From assembly GCA_963791885.1 (NCBI GenBank), contig CAWBUL010000005.1, forward strand, positions 1,488,001 to 1,552,000: a stretch of DNA of 64,000 nt, written 5' to 3'. Under the pieces are notes generated by a model. It had not been told where the DNA came from. It did not search any database and saw only the letters and a program-made list of their open reading frames with translations. This DNA is from CAVSUZ01 sp963791885 (lineage in GTDB: Bacteria > Pseudomonadota > Alphaproteobacteria > Acetobacterales > Acetobacteraceae). Of the stretch, positions 46,586 to 56,093 are shown piece by piece; within the stretch, counting starts at the first letter, position 1; the number at the start of each line of letters is the position of its first letter. The position numbers were made by a program, and so were the translations under genes.

Positions 46586-47182
46586 ATGCCCCAGACCTGC
46601 AAGCTTTGCAGCTATCCTGATCAGGCAGCGGTCAAGGCTGCCTTCGCCTCTGACAGCACCGACCGCGAACTCGCACAGCTGTTCGGGGTATCTCACATGG
46701 CTGTCGGGAGGCACCGTCGCGCGCATCTTGTCGCACCGCTGCGCGCCGCCGTCGCCGCGCTCGACCGTGGCCGCGAGATCGGGCAACAGCGGGCGGACCA
46801 GAGTGCCGCCATTGCACAGGCGGATCCGCTCGCCATCGCCGCCGCGCTCAGCTTACCCAGACAAGTGGAAAAATTGGTAGCGATAGAAACCAGGTTGGAA
46901 AGGATGGCCGCGGTCGCCGAGGCGGGACAATCGCCGGCCAGTGTCGCGACACTCTCCGCGCAGCAGTTGCGCGGTGTCGAGGTGGGCAGCCGGCTGGCAG
47001 GGGTCGGATCGTATGCGCCGCAGCGGGGGGTCGACCAGATCGCCGCGGGGATGAAGTTCGAGGTCAGCATCGTGTTCAGCGATGCGCGGCGGACCGAGAG
47101 TTTCAGCACGACCGCGTCCCCCGTCATCGACAGCCGGGACTTCGAGGATCGGGGTGAGGATCAGGACGCGGACGATCGCTGA
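46586..47182 (+). CDS. Cys-HTH island protein, copy B
   Basis: 198 aa from ATG 46586. CKLCSYPDQAAVKAAF at the N-terminus, then DRELAQLFGVSHMAVGRHRRAHL (HTH), a helical middle (QVEKLVAIETRLERMAAVAEAGQSPASVATLSAQQLRGVEVGSRLAG) and a beta-rich end (FEVSIVFSDARRTESFSTT). Aligns over its length with the product of 44344-44961 although sequence identity looks low. The GTTCCA cluster lies directly upstream and may be its target. Confidence 0.6.
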   Translation: MPQTCKLCSYPDQAAVKAAFASDSTDRELAQLFGVSHMAVGRHRRAHLVAPLRAAVAALDRGREIGQQRADQSAAIAQADPLAIAAALSLPRQVEKLVAIETRLERMAAVAEAGQSPASVATLSAQQLRGVEVGSRLAGVGSYAPQRGVDQIAAGMKFEVSIVFSDARRTESFSTTASPVIDSRDFEDRGEDQDADDR

Positions 47183-47465
47183 TCAGAGTCTGCGCATCTG
47201 TTCCGTCAGCCCGACCCACAGGCGCTCCAGGAAGCCCATCAGGACCGCGCCGGCGCCGGCGCCGGAGCTGCTTTTCTCCCCCTCGGCCGCCTCGTAGGCG
47301 ATCTGCAACCGGTCTTGGCGCCCCGTGGCGCGTCTGCATCTCCCCCATCAGCGAAGCGCTCGGTTATAGGTAGGCACCAGTCGGCAATCACCTTTGCCCC
47401 GGCGACACCGGTAACACGCCGGCAGGTCGCACCTGCCTGGGCCGGCCCTTTACAAGTCATGGATG
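47183..47465 (-). other. Possible small frameshifted gene on the minus strand
   Basis: One frame ends at 47183 with QIAYEAAEGEKSS...VLMGFLERLWVGLTEQMRRL, which looks like a genuine helical C-terminus. Upstream near 47310 it must shift frame to keep an ATG (MGEMQTRHG). No family recognised. Confidence 0.35.
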
Positions 47466-47519
47466 GTGTCCCAACACGTGGTGTAGGAGCAGAACTCCTT
47501 GGCGGGTTGGACCGCCGTG

Positions 47520-48719
47520 TCAGGCTGCGATGAGAGGCAGACTGACGCTGAGATCATGGCCCAGGGGAGCGATGGTTTCCAGGGTCATATAGCGGGCACG
47601 CTGAACGGCCCATTCATCATTCTGTTCGAGTAGCAGTGCACCAACCAGCCGGGTAACAGCGGCTTCGTTCGGGAAGATACCCACCACCTCGCTGCGCCGC
47701 TTGATCTCCCCATTGAGGCGTTCGAGCGGATTGGTGCTGTGTATCTTGGTGCGGTGCTGTGCCGGAAAGCCCATGTAGGCCAGGACATCAGCTTCGGCAT
47801 GGTCCATCAGGGCGGCGAGCTTGCTGATGCGTGGCCTGGCTTGATCGGCGACCTGTCGCCACTGCTTGCGAGCGGCCTCAGCATCATCCTGGGCAAACGC
47901 CGTGCCGATCCACGCCGAGACGATCCGTCGCTGCGTCTTTCCGGCATGCGCCAAGGCATTGCGCATGAAGTGCACGCGACAGCGCTGCCAGGTCGCGCCA
48001 AGCACTTTGGCAATCGCTGCTTTCAGGCCTTCATGCGCGTCGGAGATGACCAGCTTGACGCCGCGTAGGCCGCGGCGCGTGAGCGAGCGCAGGAACTCGG
48101 TCCAGAACGGCTCGGCTTCGCTGTTGCCGATGGTCATGCCCAGCACCTCGCGACGGCCGTCCGTGTTGACCGCCATGGCGACAATCACGGCCACCGAGAC
48201 GATATGATGATCACGCCGGGCTTTGACATAGGTGGCATCCAGCCACAGATACGGCCACTCGCCTTCGATCGGACGGTGCAGGAACGTCTGCACCCGCTCG
48301 TCGATCTCGGCACAGAGCCGCGACACTTGGCTTTTGCTGATGCCCTCCAGCCCCATCGCCTTGACCAGCTCGTCCACCGAGCGGGTTGAGATGCCCTGGA
48401 CGTAGGACTCTTGGATCACCGCGGTTAGCGCCTTCTCCGCCATCCGGCGCGGCTCCAGAAAGCCGGGAAAGTAGCTGCCGCGGCGTAGCTTCGGTATGCG
48501 CAGCTCCACGGTCCCAGCACGTGTCTGCCAGTCGCGATCCCGGTAGCCGTTGCGCAGGTTGGTCCGATTCTCGCTGCGCTCGCCGTGGCCAGCACCGCAC
48601 AGAGTCTCGGTCTCCAGTTCCATCAGACGCTGCGCGGCGAAGCCGATCATCTCGCGCAGCAGTGTCGCGTCCGAACCCTTCTCCATCAGCTCGCGAAGGG
48701 TGATCATGTCGTCGGTCAT
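47520..48719 (-). CDS. IS256-family transposase
   Basis: 399 aa from ATG 48719 behind GGAGG. The family landmarks are MIGFAAQRLMELETETLCGAGHGER, LRIPKLRRGSYFPGFLEPRR, then the DDE core: YLWLDATYVKAR (Asp), VKLVISDAHEGLKAAI (Asp) and STNPLERLNGEIKRRSEVVGIFPNEAAVTRLVGALLLEQNDEW (Glu and the mutator signature). Full length; the element may be active. Confidence 0.95.
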   Translation of the reverse strand: MTDDMITLRELMEKGSDATLLREMIGFAAQRLMELETETLCGAGHGERSENRTNLRNGYRDRDWQTRAGTVELRIPKLRRGSYFPGFLEPRRMAEKALTAVIQESYVQGISTRSVDELVKAMGLEGISKSQVSRLCAEIDERVQTFLHRPIEGEWPYLWLDATYVKARRDHHIVSVAVIVAMAVNTDGRREVLGMTIGNSEAEPFWTEFLRSLTRRGLRGVKLVISDAHEGLKAAIAKVLGATWQRCRVHFMRNALAHAGKTQRRIVSAWIGTAFAQDDAEAARKQWRQVADQARPRISKLAALMDHAEADVLAYMGFPAQHRTKIHSTNPLERLNGEIKRRSEVVGIFPNEAAVTRLVGALLLEQNDEWAVQRARYMTLETIAPLGHDLSVSLPLIAA

Positions 48720-48791
48720 CGGGGTGGCCTCCAAGGTCAGAGTTGCGTGTTGCAACCCAACCCTACCCAGGAGCACCACGGTGACCACCGC

Positions 48792-48868
48792 TGTGGATAA
48801 GTGGCCTGCCTACTCCAAACTCTTGGCGGTACTCTTGGCGGTCGCTCCGGCAGGCCACTTACCCACAG
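48792..48868. repeat. Long hairpin at the IS256 right end
   Basis: GCTGTGGATAAGTGGCCTGCC (plus strand, from about 48790) and the complement at 48849-48869 pair over about 21 bases with one mismatch; the 13-bp core TAAGTGGCCTGCC / GGCAGGCCACTTA is exact. The loop holds an 11-bp direct repeat (CTCTTGGCGGT twice). It may shield the transposase from outside transcription. Confidence 0.8.
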
Positions 48869-48892
48869 CTCCTACACCACGAACTGGGACAC

Positions 48893-51397
48893 GACCTTAT
48901 CCAGCCCCGACCAGCCACGCTGCGCGATCACGCGCGCCCGGGTGGTGCCGGCCAGGTCTCCCTTTGCGATGCGCTGTGCCAGGAGCCGCGCCGCCGTGTA
49001 GGCGGGGTCGGCCCCGGCGTGATACACGCGGCGCGCGTGCTGCGCAGCGTAGCGCGATATTTCGATGGCCCGCTCGACGGCACCCAGAGCGATCGGCGTG
49101 AGCCGCGGGATCGACCCCTGCGGGTCTTCCAGGGGCGCCCCCGAGGCCACCTGGACCAGGTCGAGCAGGTGCAGGACGAGTGCCAGACCGAGAACGAGCT
49201 TCGGGTATTTACCGAAATGCGCGCGCAGTGCCGTGGCGGTATTGTCGTCCTGTCGCGCGGGGAAGTTTTCGGTTTGCAACCATAGAACGAACCGGGCGTG
49301 CGCCGCCGGCTCGAACCGCAGGAACCACTCCCAACCGCCGGCGTTCTCAGCGCCCGCCGTTTGTGGGTCCAATTCGGCAAGCGCGTCGTAAGCTGCGAAG
49401 ATTTGCTGCGCGGCGCCAAATGTCCGCGGCAGATCGATGAAAGCCAGTGGCACAGGATCGGGCCAGACGAGCAGGCCGAAGCGTTGCGCAAGCCCGTCGT
49501 TCTGTTGCCCTTCCTCAGCGCTCGTCATCAAGTATTGGCACAGCGGATCCGGCTGAATGTTGCCAAGGACGCCGATCGCGAAACGCGGCAGCAGGGTTGT
49601 CCCCCGCATGATACGATCGGCCTTGTATGAGCTCGTGCCGTTGAACCCGGTCAGAAAAAAGGCGCGGGCGCTGCGTAATTCCTCGCGGTTGAGGTTCGAC
49701 AAAAAGCCGCTCATCTCGTCACCGATGGCCAGCACCCCATAAGGGTTGTCGCGACACAGCTCCGATAACTTTTCATATGTTGTGTCGTTGGTGTAGTAGT
49801 GTTTCAGCCGCGGCTCAGGCGGCTCCGGTGGAATGGGAGACGCTGCCGGCGGCACCGTCGCACCGGCCTTGAGCGCCTGCTTGGACGCCGTAGTCAGCGC
49901 TGCTTTTATGTTTCCGACGTGCGCCTGGTGAGCGAGCATGGCGCCCCGCCATTGCGCCATCGCAGCGTCGTGCTGTTGCTGGGCGCGAGCTTGCAACCGG
50001 TCGAGTTGCTGCATAAACGGCCGTGCGCTTGGCGTCTTCATCTGCGACACGTCGCCGACGTTGAGCCCCCACACATTGGGCGCCTCCAGCCACGAATTTT
50101 GCGCTTTGGCTTCGGCCAGCAGCTTGTTTCCCAGCACCGTGCCCGCGGTGATCAGGAAATTGACCGCCGCATAATCGAGTGGACACGGCAATGAGTTGGC
50201 GACATCGAGGCAGAACGGCCGCACGAGATCAGGAAGCCACGCCGGATCGAACTGCGGCACGGGCAGCAGCGGGATCGGCAGAGCCTGAGGCTGCGGCCAG
50301 CCGGGCGGACGCGGCGTCGGCTGAGGCACTGGTGTTCCACCGGTCCCCCCCGTCGTGCCACCGCCGCTCGCGGTTGCATTCTGACTTTGACGCGCCGTCG
50401 ATATCGTTAGCCGCCCATACGTCGTCGAACCGGTGCACCGATCCCACTTGGCCCGAAAGAGACCGCTGGCACGCAGGGCCAGATCGGCCTCGTCGTCGGT
50501 CAGTCCGCGGCGGATCAATTGGGAGACGAGCGACAAATCAGCCGCGCTGTGATCGCCATGATGCTGGTCGCCCGGGTCGGTGAGATCCCCATCCCATAGA
50601 CGTTTTCGCGCGGCGCGGTCCTGCGGCCCACCGTCGGTGCGGCTATTAAGCCACCAACTGACGTCGGCTTGCACGTTCGTTGGCAGGTCTTCCCACTTTA
50701 CCGGTCCGGTGCGAGCCGCGCCCGGATGCGGTGTGGTCGAACCCGGCAACCGCTGTGCGTGGTTCGGCGCGATTTCATTGATCAGCGTGTCCGTCAGGTC
50801 GGCGATGTCGACCAGGTCTCCGCTTGCACCCTTGGTCGTGACAGTGAAATATCGGCCCGACGTATAGACTTCGACGCTGTCCCGCTTGCAGCCCTTGGCC
50901 AGCGGGTGCATCCGCCCAAGGACGTGGATGCCGCCACCCGATGGTGACATCTCGACATAGGCGCCACGCGACTGGGCTTCACGCACGATGCGGGTCGCGC
51001 GCCGCTTACGGGCGAACATGCCGCTGTCGTCGACTTCGCCCTCGCGACGTTTGTTGAGACTGTCGAAGTCTATGCCTCCAATAACGAGATCATCCGGACC
51101 GATCTCGCCGTCGAACACGACGCCTATGCCGGCGATCATCGGCGCGGTCGGGTTCAGCACCTCGGCGAGGCTGCTCCAGGTTTGCGGATCCGTGACGCTG
51201 GCCGGGCGGCCGTCGGGGCAGCAGGGGATCTTCGTCAGCTTGCCGTCGCGCATCACGCGTAGCCAATTGACACAAATGCGCCGGTCGCGGAGCGCCTCAG
51301 GTATCAAAGTCGGGTCGATCCCGAATGCGTTTGGGATCGGGCTCGTGGCTCCGGCGTCGGGTGCCGACGGCGGCGCAACGCCGGTCATGATAGCCAC
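48893..51397 (-). pseudogene. DUF3987/primase-polymerase-like replication protein, 3' end cut by IS256
   Basis: About 835 aa. Residues 30-200 look like a primase-polymerase (NrS-1/AEP-type) domain: CVNWLRVMRDGKLTKIP, IGVVFDGEIGPDDLVIGGIDFDS (acidic residues), GAYVEMSPSGGGIHVLG and VEVYTSGRYFTVT. After a Pro/Gly linker the DUF3987 part follows (NFLITAGTVLGNKLLAEAK, PYGVLAIGDEMSGFLSNLNRE, FFLTGFNGTSSYKADR, LGNIQPDPLCQYL). The normal winged-helix C-terminus is lost at 48893; the last residues are IS-derived. Start GTG 51397 or ATG 51388. In mobile elements such genes serve self-replication. Confidence 0.85.
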
Positions 51398-51797
51398 TCT
51401 GGCTGCACTACCGTAGTAGATTTTTCATGCGTTGTCGCGCGAAGGAACGCGGCACCGAAATCGATGACTAAGTTTGTCATGAGCAATTCCCTCGGATGGT
51501 TGGTGATCGCCCCTGGAATTGACGGGGACGCGATGTTATTTAGGCCTTGGCTCACTCATGTGACGATGTCACCGGCGGCCGCTGTCTTTCCAGGGACGGC
51601 GAGTTGCCGCCGTCGGTGTGGGTCACATCGGAAGAGTAGAGTGCCACTGGTCCGAAGCTCGCCCAAAGCTTGCTGCGTAGTGCCACGACGCTTGCGAATG
51701 GTGTCTGCCGGGCAGACGCATGACCAACCATGTGGACAAATCCTTGACGGCCGCTACAAAGTGGCACCTGAGGTGCTGGTTCAGTTGGAGAGTTCTG
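51398..51797 (+). other. Intergenic stretch, nothing recognised
   Basis: About 400 bp between the primase-like gene and the AlpA-like gene. Promoter of the primase gene expected here; no boxes assigned. Confidence 0.4.
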
Positions 51798-52132
51798 TCA
51801 CGTCGTGTCGCTCGGTGTGCTTCCGAGGGAACGCCTTCCGATGCCGCTTCGGTGTGTGTGCTGCTCCATGCGTCCGCGTTCCAGCCATGTATCGAAGCCG
51901 TCTTCATCGATCAGCACGCGGCTGCCTTTTCCCAGGGTCGCGTTATGCACGATGCCAAGCCGTTGCCCGGTACCAACTCGCCGCGGCAGTCAAGATGCGG
52001 CTCAGATCGATAAATCAGCGCTCGGATCGCTGCCTCGGTGAAGGTGCCGTTCAGCTTTTCGGCAATCTGCCGAACGGTGCGCCAGCGCTGGAGCCCTTGG
52101 CTAGGCCGGCAGGCTTTTTCGTATGGGTGCAT
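51798..52132 (-). pseudogene. AlpA-like DNA-binding protein, frameshifted
   Basis: From ATG 52132 the frame has TVRQIAEKLNGTFTEAAIRALIYRSEP, an HTH_17-type winged helix. It loses phase near 51948. The continuing frame reads NATLGKGSRVLIDEDGFDTWLE, the usual end of excisionase/AlpA proteins, and stops at 51798. Such proteins control integrase and excision in islands, which fits its place 1 kb from the integrase. Confidence 0.65.
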
Positions 52133-52196
52133 GGTTGCTCGTTCCTATTCAACGAGCGACTTGAATATCCGGGATTTCCGCGGCCGAGGTGTGGGG

Positions 52197-52946
52197 CTAA
52201 TTCCACCAGCGGTCGAATGCACCGCGCCCACATCCGGGGCGGCCGTAAAATCGGCCCAGAAAATTGCGCGCCCGCCGTAGCTTGAGGCGTGCACCAGGCA
52301 AGGCGGATCCGTCCACACCTGGCGCCGCGGCCACGCGTAGGAGGACGACAATCTCCAAGGCGGTAAGATAGGCTGCGCGACCACGGGCCTGGCCGTGGCT
52401 TGCCAGCGTGCGGCGAGCCCAAGCCCGATATTGGCGCTCGCGGGGCGATAGCCGGGGCTGGCCCAGACGTACCAGCCGCCGATCGGCCATCATCCTATGA
52501 TGACGTTCTTGTGCGGGCGACAGGCGGATGTTTAGCCTTCTGAGCAGGGCCACGGTCTCGCGGTGCGTCAGCCAGCAATGAACTCGTTGAGGGTCTACGT
52601 GCCCGCTGGCGAACCTCTTCACCTGGTGCATAAGTTCGACGACTTGCCCGTGCGACAAACCCAAAGCTGTGGCCGCTTTGTCCACCGTCGGGCTGCTTTC
52701 GTGGGTACTGATGGAATAGCCGTGTTCGTCCAAGAACTCGACGAGCCGGATTGGTACATCGCGCCTGACAGGTGGGCCGCGGTGTTTCGGCTCATATCGT
52801 TCAGCCAGCTCAATCACTTTCAACTGCGTTAGGATGAAGGTCAGCATTTCATCATTGCCGATGGTGCAAATGGTATTCTTTCTAATCGCCTCACGTTGCG
52901 AGCTTTGGGACGGGATATTGCGGAGGCTGCGGTCCTTCGTTCCCAT
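52197..52946 (-). CDS. Hypothetical protein downstream of the integrase
   Basis: 249 aa from the ATG at 52946, which lies one base after the integrase stop, so the genes are coupled. Helical, with two HTH-like stretches (DKAATALGLSHGQVVELMHQVKRFA; LTHRETVALLRRLNIRLS). A basic C-terminal half ends in KLRRARNFLGRFYGRPGCGRG. No family match. Possibly a DNA-binding accessory of integration or replication. Confidence 0.5.
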   Translation of the reverse strand: MGTKDRSLRNIPSQSSQREAIRKNTICTIGNDEMLTFILTQLKVIELAERYEPKHRGPPVRRDVPIRLVEFLDEHGYSISTHESSPTVDKAATALGLSHGQVVELMHQVKRFASGHVDPQRVHCWLTHRETVALLRRLNIRLSPAQERHHRMMADRRLVRLGQPRLSPRERQYRAWARRTLASHGQARGRAAYLTALEIVVLLRVAAAPGVDGSALPGARLKLRRARNFLGRFYGRPGCGRGAFDRWWN

Positions 52947-52947
52947 G

Positions 52948-54021
52948 TCATGAAACGCGATTATTTGCCGCAGCACGCTCAACTGCATCGCGTAGGTCGT
53001 TCTCAGCCAGATGTGCATACCGTTGCGTCGCGGACACGCTGCGGTGCCCCAATACAGCGCCTATGGTTAGCAACGACGCGCCACTTGATGCCAGCGCAGA
53101 CGCCGCGCTGTGTCGCAGGTCATGACGCCGGAAGTTGGTTACCCCTGCACGCCGCAGAGCAGTCCGCCAGCTTCGTCGCAGGTCGGCGGGCCTGGCGGCG
53201 TCGTTGTCGGAAGGAAATACCAAGTCGGATCCAGTGGGTACGGCGATCTTACGAGTTTGCCATTGGCGCAGCACGGCGACCGCGTCACCAGGCAACGGCA
53301 CGCGGCGGGCATCGCCGTTCTTCGAGCGATGAATGGTGATCGCAGCGGCATTGAGGTCCACGTCGCACCAGCGTAACGACATGATTTCCATCAACCGCGC
53401 CCCGGTCGCAAGCATCATCACGGTCGCAGGATGCAAAGCTTCGCTCCGCGACGTCCTGCACGCAGCTAGCAATCGCTCGCGTTCGTCGGCCGATAGAAAC
53501 CGCACCCGCTTGTTGTTCTCGGGTCGCGCAGCGACGAGTTGGGCGAGGTTGTCCGCGATCCACCCACGGCGCTGGGCCCATCGCAGCACGGCCGAGAGCG
53601 TGGTCTTGTAGCGGTTCCGCGTTGCAGGGCTACGCGGCCTGACAAGACCGCCCGTCTTCTTTGGCTTCATCGGTTCTTTGGCCAAAGCTCCCAACGCGGC
53701 GTCGATTACCATCACCGAAAGATCCCGAAGACGCAGATGGCCGAGATGCAGCCGCCACCATTCGAGATGGATCTTCGTAGTCTGTGGGTCGCGCAGCTCC
53801 GGCAGCCGGTCCAGTTCATACTCGCTGATGGCGGCAGCCAGGCTCCGACCGGACCCAGGTGCATAGCGACCGTTGCGCATCTCGGCCTCTACCTCAGTCG
53901 CCCAGTTTTGGGCCGCAGCCTTACTGGTGAAAGTCCGAGTGACCTCCGGCTGGCCCTTCAGCCTTACCTTCGCGCGGTGTGTCGTCGTCCCGGAGTTCCT
54001 GCGTGTCTCGATCGTCGGCAT
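52948..54021 (-). CDS. Tyrosine recombinase (island integrase)
   Basis: 357 aa. The N-terminal part has an Arm-type domain (VRLKGQPEVTRTFTSKAAAQNWATEVEAEMR) and a SAM-like core-binding domain. The catalytic domain has ATGARLMEIMSLRWCDVDL (Arg I), RSKNGDARRVPLP (Lys), RHDLRHSAASALASSGASLLTIGAVLGHRSVSATQRYAHL (His-x-x-Arg, His and the nucleophilic Tyr). All catalytic residues are present. It is read inward from the right att repeat, 177 bp away. Confidence 0.95.
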   Translation of the reverse strand: MPTIETRRNSGTTTHRAKVRLKGQPEVTRTFTSKAAAQNWATEVEAEMRNGRYAPGSGRSLAAAISEYELDRLPELRDPQTTKIHLEWWRLHLGHLRLRDLSVMVIDAALGALAKEPMKPKKTGGLVRPRSPATRNRYKTTLSAVLRWAQRRGWIADNLAQLVAARPENNKRVRFLSADERERLLAACRTSRSEALHPATVMMLATGARLMEIMSLRWCDVDLNAAAITIHRSKNGDARRVPLPGDAVAVLRQWQTRKIAVPTGSDLVFPSDNDAARPADLRRSWRTALRRAGVTNFRRHDLRHSAASALASSGASLLTIGAVLGHRSVSATQRYAHLAENDLRDAVERAAANNRVS

Positions 54022-54197
54022 CGTGGTGTCCCCAACACTGGTGTGCTGGGGCCGCCCAACCCGGCGCGGTAACGGCAGGCTGCGTCGGTCTGCCGGGTAG
54101 TGCCGGCGCCGATCCGCTTCCCGCTGTCCCGTCTCTGTCCCTCGTTGCGGTCTCCCACTCTCAAGCCCTTGTTTCCCCTCCCGTTTCTCAGCGAATG

Positions 54198-54241
54198 CTT
54201 CGGTTTACAAAACCGCTGCACTACCACTGTGCTAACCCGGC
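54198..54241. repeat. attR: 44-bp copy of the tRNA-Thr 5' half
   Basis: Exact direct repeat of 25807-25850. It includes the tRNA acceptor 5' strand, D arm and anticodon arm, but no T arm, so it is not a functional tRNA. Together with the neighbouring integrase it marks the right end of the proposed 28.4-kb island. Confidence 0.88.
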
Positions 54242-54367
54242 TGGGCGCGTTTCTACGGCCTTCTCGCACGCGCCTTCAATAGCGGTCTCTCATAGCGGTC
54301 CCTGGGCCGTTTACGCGTTGATTACCGCAGACCGCTATGGAGAAATGCATCTTAGGCGCTGCGTTCT

Positions 54368-56020
54368 ATGCTCAAAACGGACCCCGGCCCTGGCCGGTCG
54401 CCAGTGCGTGGAAGCGTGCACGACCGTCTGCTGGAAGATCGGCAGCGCTTCGTCGCGTTTGCCTTTGCCGGCGCCGACCTGCTGATCGAAGCAACGGCCG
54501 ATGGACGCATCACGTTCGCGGCGGGCGCGTTCCGCAGCCGATTTCAAACTGAACCGGACGCACTGGTCGGACGGCCGCTCAGTTCGCTGGTGGCAGCCAA
54601 GGATGTTGCGGCGCTCGCGACCTCACTCGCGCTGCTGGCGGCGCGGGGACGCCTGCCGCCCACGACGCTGCAGCTGAATGATCCGGCCCGGTCGGTCTGC
54701 GCCCTGTCGGGCCTGACACGCCCGGGGACAGGCGGGGCGGGGCTGTTCTGTCTGAGCCTCGCAAGCCTTCCACAACCGAGAATGGCACGGGCGGCGGTTT
54801 GGCCGGGCGCGGCTTTGGGGCGGGAAGTGGAGGCACTGTTGCGGGCGCCCCAGGCTGGCGCGGTTCCGGCGCTCGAGCTGCTGGAGGTGCAGTCAGCGTC
54901 CGCATCGGGTGCCGAGGCCATTGCAAGCGCGCTGATTGAAGGCGCCGGGACAGGCGCGGTCAGGGGCGAACTCGCGCCGGGCCGGTTCGGGCTGTTGTCG
55001 TCTGGCGCACCCCTCTCAGCTGATCCGGCCGGACTCGAACGCCTTCTCCGCCGCCACGGTGTCGAGGCCAAGGTGGCGTCCGCGCAGCGATTGTCGCTGG
55101 ATCCGAGCGAGAACGAGGACATGACGCCGGCACAGGCGGTTCGCGCGCTGCGCTACGCGCTCTCTGCCTTCACCCGTGCCGGTGCACCGGCCCTGGCGGC
55201 AGCAGGATTTGCCGGGGGGCTGAACGGGTTTCTTGCCGCGGCACAGGCACGCTCGGCGTCGCTGCGCCGAGTTTTTGCGGAGCAGCGGTTCCGTCTGGCG
55301 TTCCAGCCCATCGTGGCATTGGGCGATCGCAGCCTGCACCATTACGAGGCTCTGCTGCGGCCAGAGGGCGCAACCGGTGCGCCCGAGGCGGAAACCCCCG
55401 GGGACCTGGTGATCGTCGCCGAGATGATTGGACTGACCGAAGAGCTGGACTGGGCGGTGTTCGACGCCGCGCGGGAAGCGGCACTGAGCGGCGGCACCGC
55501 GATCGCGTTCAACATCTCCGGGCTGTCGGTGCAGACCGCCAACTTTCGCGACCGGCTACTGCGCGCGCTGTCCCGGATCCCGCCCAGCCTAGGGGGCAGG
55601 CTGCTGGCGGAGATCACGGAGACCGCGGAGATCGAGGACGAAAGCGGAGCGGCGGAGACGATCCGTGCGTTGCGCGCGCATGGGGTGCCGGTGTGTATCG
55701 GTGATTTCGGCGCGGGAGCTGCCGCGTTCCGCTATCTGCGGCACTTCCAGGTGGATTTCGTCAAGGTCGACGGGTGGTATGTCCGCCAGGCGGCGGAGAG
55801 CGAGCGCGATCGCGGATTTGTCGCCGCGATGGTCGATCTGTCGCTCAATGTCGGGGCGCAGGCGATCGCCGAACAGATCGAGACCGAGGACGTGGCGGCG
55901 TGCATGCGGGAGCTGGGCGTCCGCTACGGACAGGGGTGGTTGTTTGGCCGGCCCGGGCCGATGCCGCGGGTGCGGACGGCACCGGGCCGACGGAGCGGAA
56001 AGCGGGACACGTGGGAATAA
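54368..56020 (+). CDS. PAS-EAL cyclic-di-GMP phosphodiesterase
   Basis: 550 aa. The N-terminal 90 residues are PAS-like (RFVAFAFAGADLLIEATADGRITFAAGAF); a variable linker domain follows. The EAL domain spans about 295-540: FQPIVALGDRSLHHYEALLRPEG (EAL as E-A-L-L-R), FNISGLSVQ (Asn), LLAEITETAEI (Glu), VCIGDFGAGAAAFRYL (Asp), VDFVKVDGWYV (Lys) and AIAEQIETEDV (Glu). All metal and catalytic residues appear present, so activity is likely. No GGDEF domain. First gene outside the island. Confidence 0.9.
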   Translation: MLKTDPGPGRSPVRGSVHDRLLEDRQRFVAFAFAGADLLIEATADGRITFAAGAFRSRFQTEPDALVGRPLSSLVAAKDVAALATSLALLAARGRLPPTTLQLNDPARSVCALSGLTRPGTGGAGLFCLSLASLPQPRMARAAVWPGAALGREVEALLRAPQAGAVPALELLEVQSASASGAEAIASALIEGAGTGAVRGELAPGRFGLLSSGAPLSADPAGLERLLRRHGVEAKVASAQRLSLDPSENEDMTPAQAVRALRYALSAFTRAGAPALAAAGFAGGLNGFLAAAQARSASLRRVFAEQRFRLAFQPIVALGDRSLHHYEALLRPEGATGAPEAETPGDLVIVAEMIGLTEELDWAVFDAAREAALSGGTAIAFNISGLSVQTANFRDRLLRALSRIPPSLGGRLLAEITETAEIEDESGAAETIRALRAHGVPVCIGDFGAGAAAFRYLRHFQVDFVKVDGWYVRQAAESERDRGFVAAMVDLSLNVGAQAIAEQIETEDVAACMRELGVRYGQGWLFGRPGPMPRVRTAPGRRSGKRDTWE

Positions 56021-56093
56021 TCCGACGCTGGGCGGGTATTGTCTGGGATACCCGCAGCCCACATTCGCGGGTGCACAAAACTGGTGGAGAGAC

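Larger units (their letters stand above)
47466..48892 (-). mobile_element. IS256-family insertion sequence, about 1427 bp
   Basis: Ends GTGTCCCAACACGTGGTGTA (left) and, at right, TACACCAC followed by GAACTGGGACAC are imperfect inverted repeats sharing GTGGTGTAGGAGC. No 8-bp target duplication is seen (CATGGATG left, GACCTTAT right), so one flank has been rearranged. It interrupts the 3' end of the primase-like gene. Confidence 0.88.

Noticed and set aside
47183..47465. Missing 3' end of the primase gene on the far side of IS256
   Set aside because: No frame here resembles the expected winged-helix C-terminus; a separate small frameshifted gene fits better.
54198..54241. A second tRNA-Thr gene
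   Set aside because: Only the 5' 44 bases are present; T arm and 3' acceptor strand are missing, so it is an attachment-site copy.
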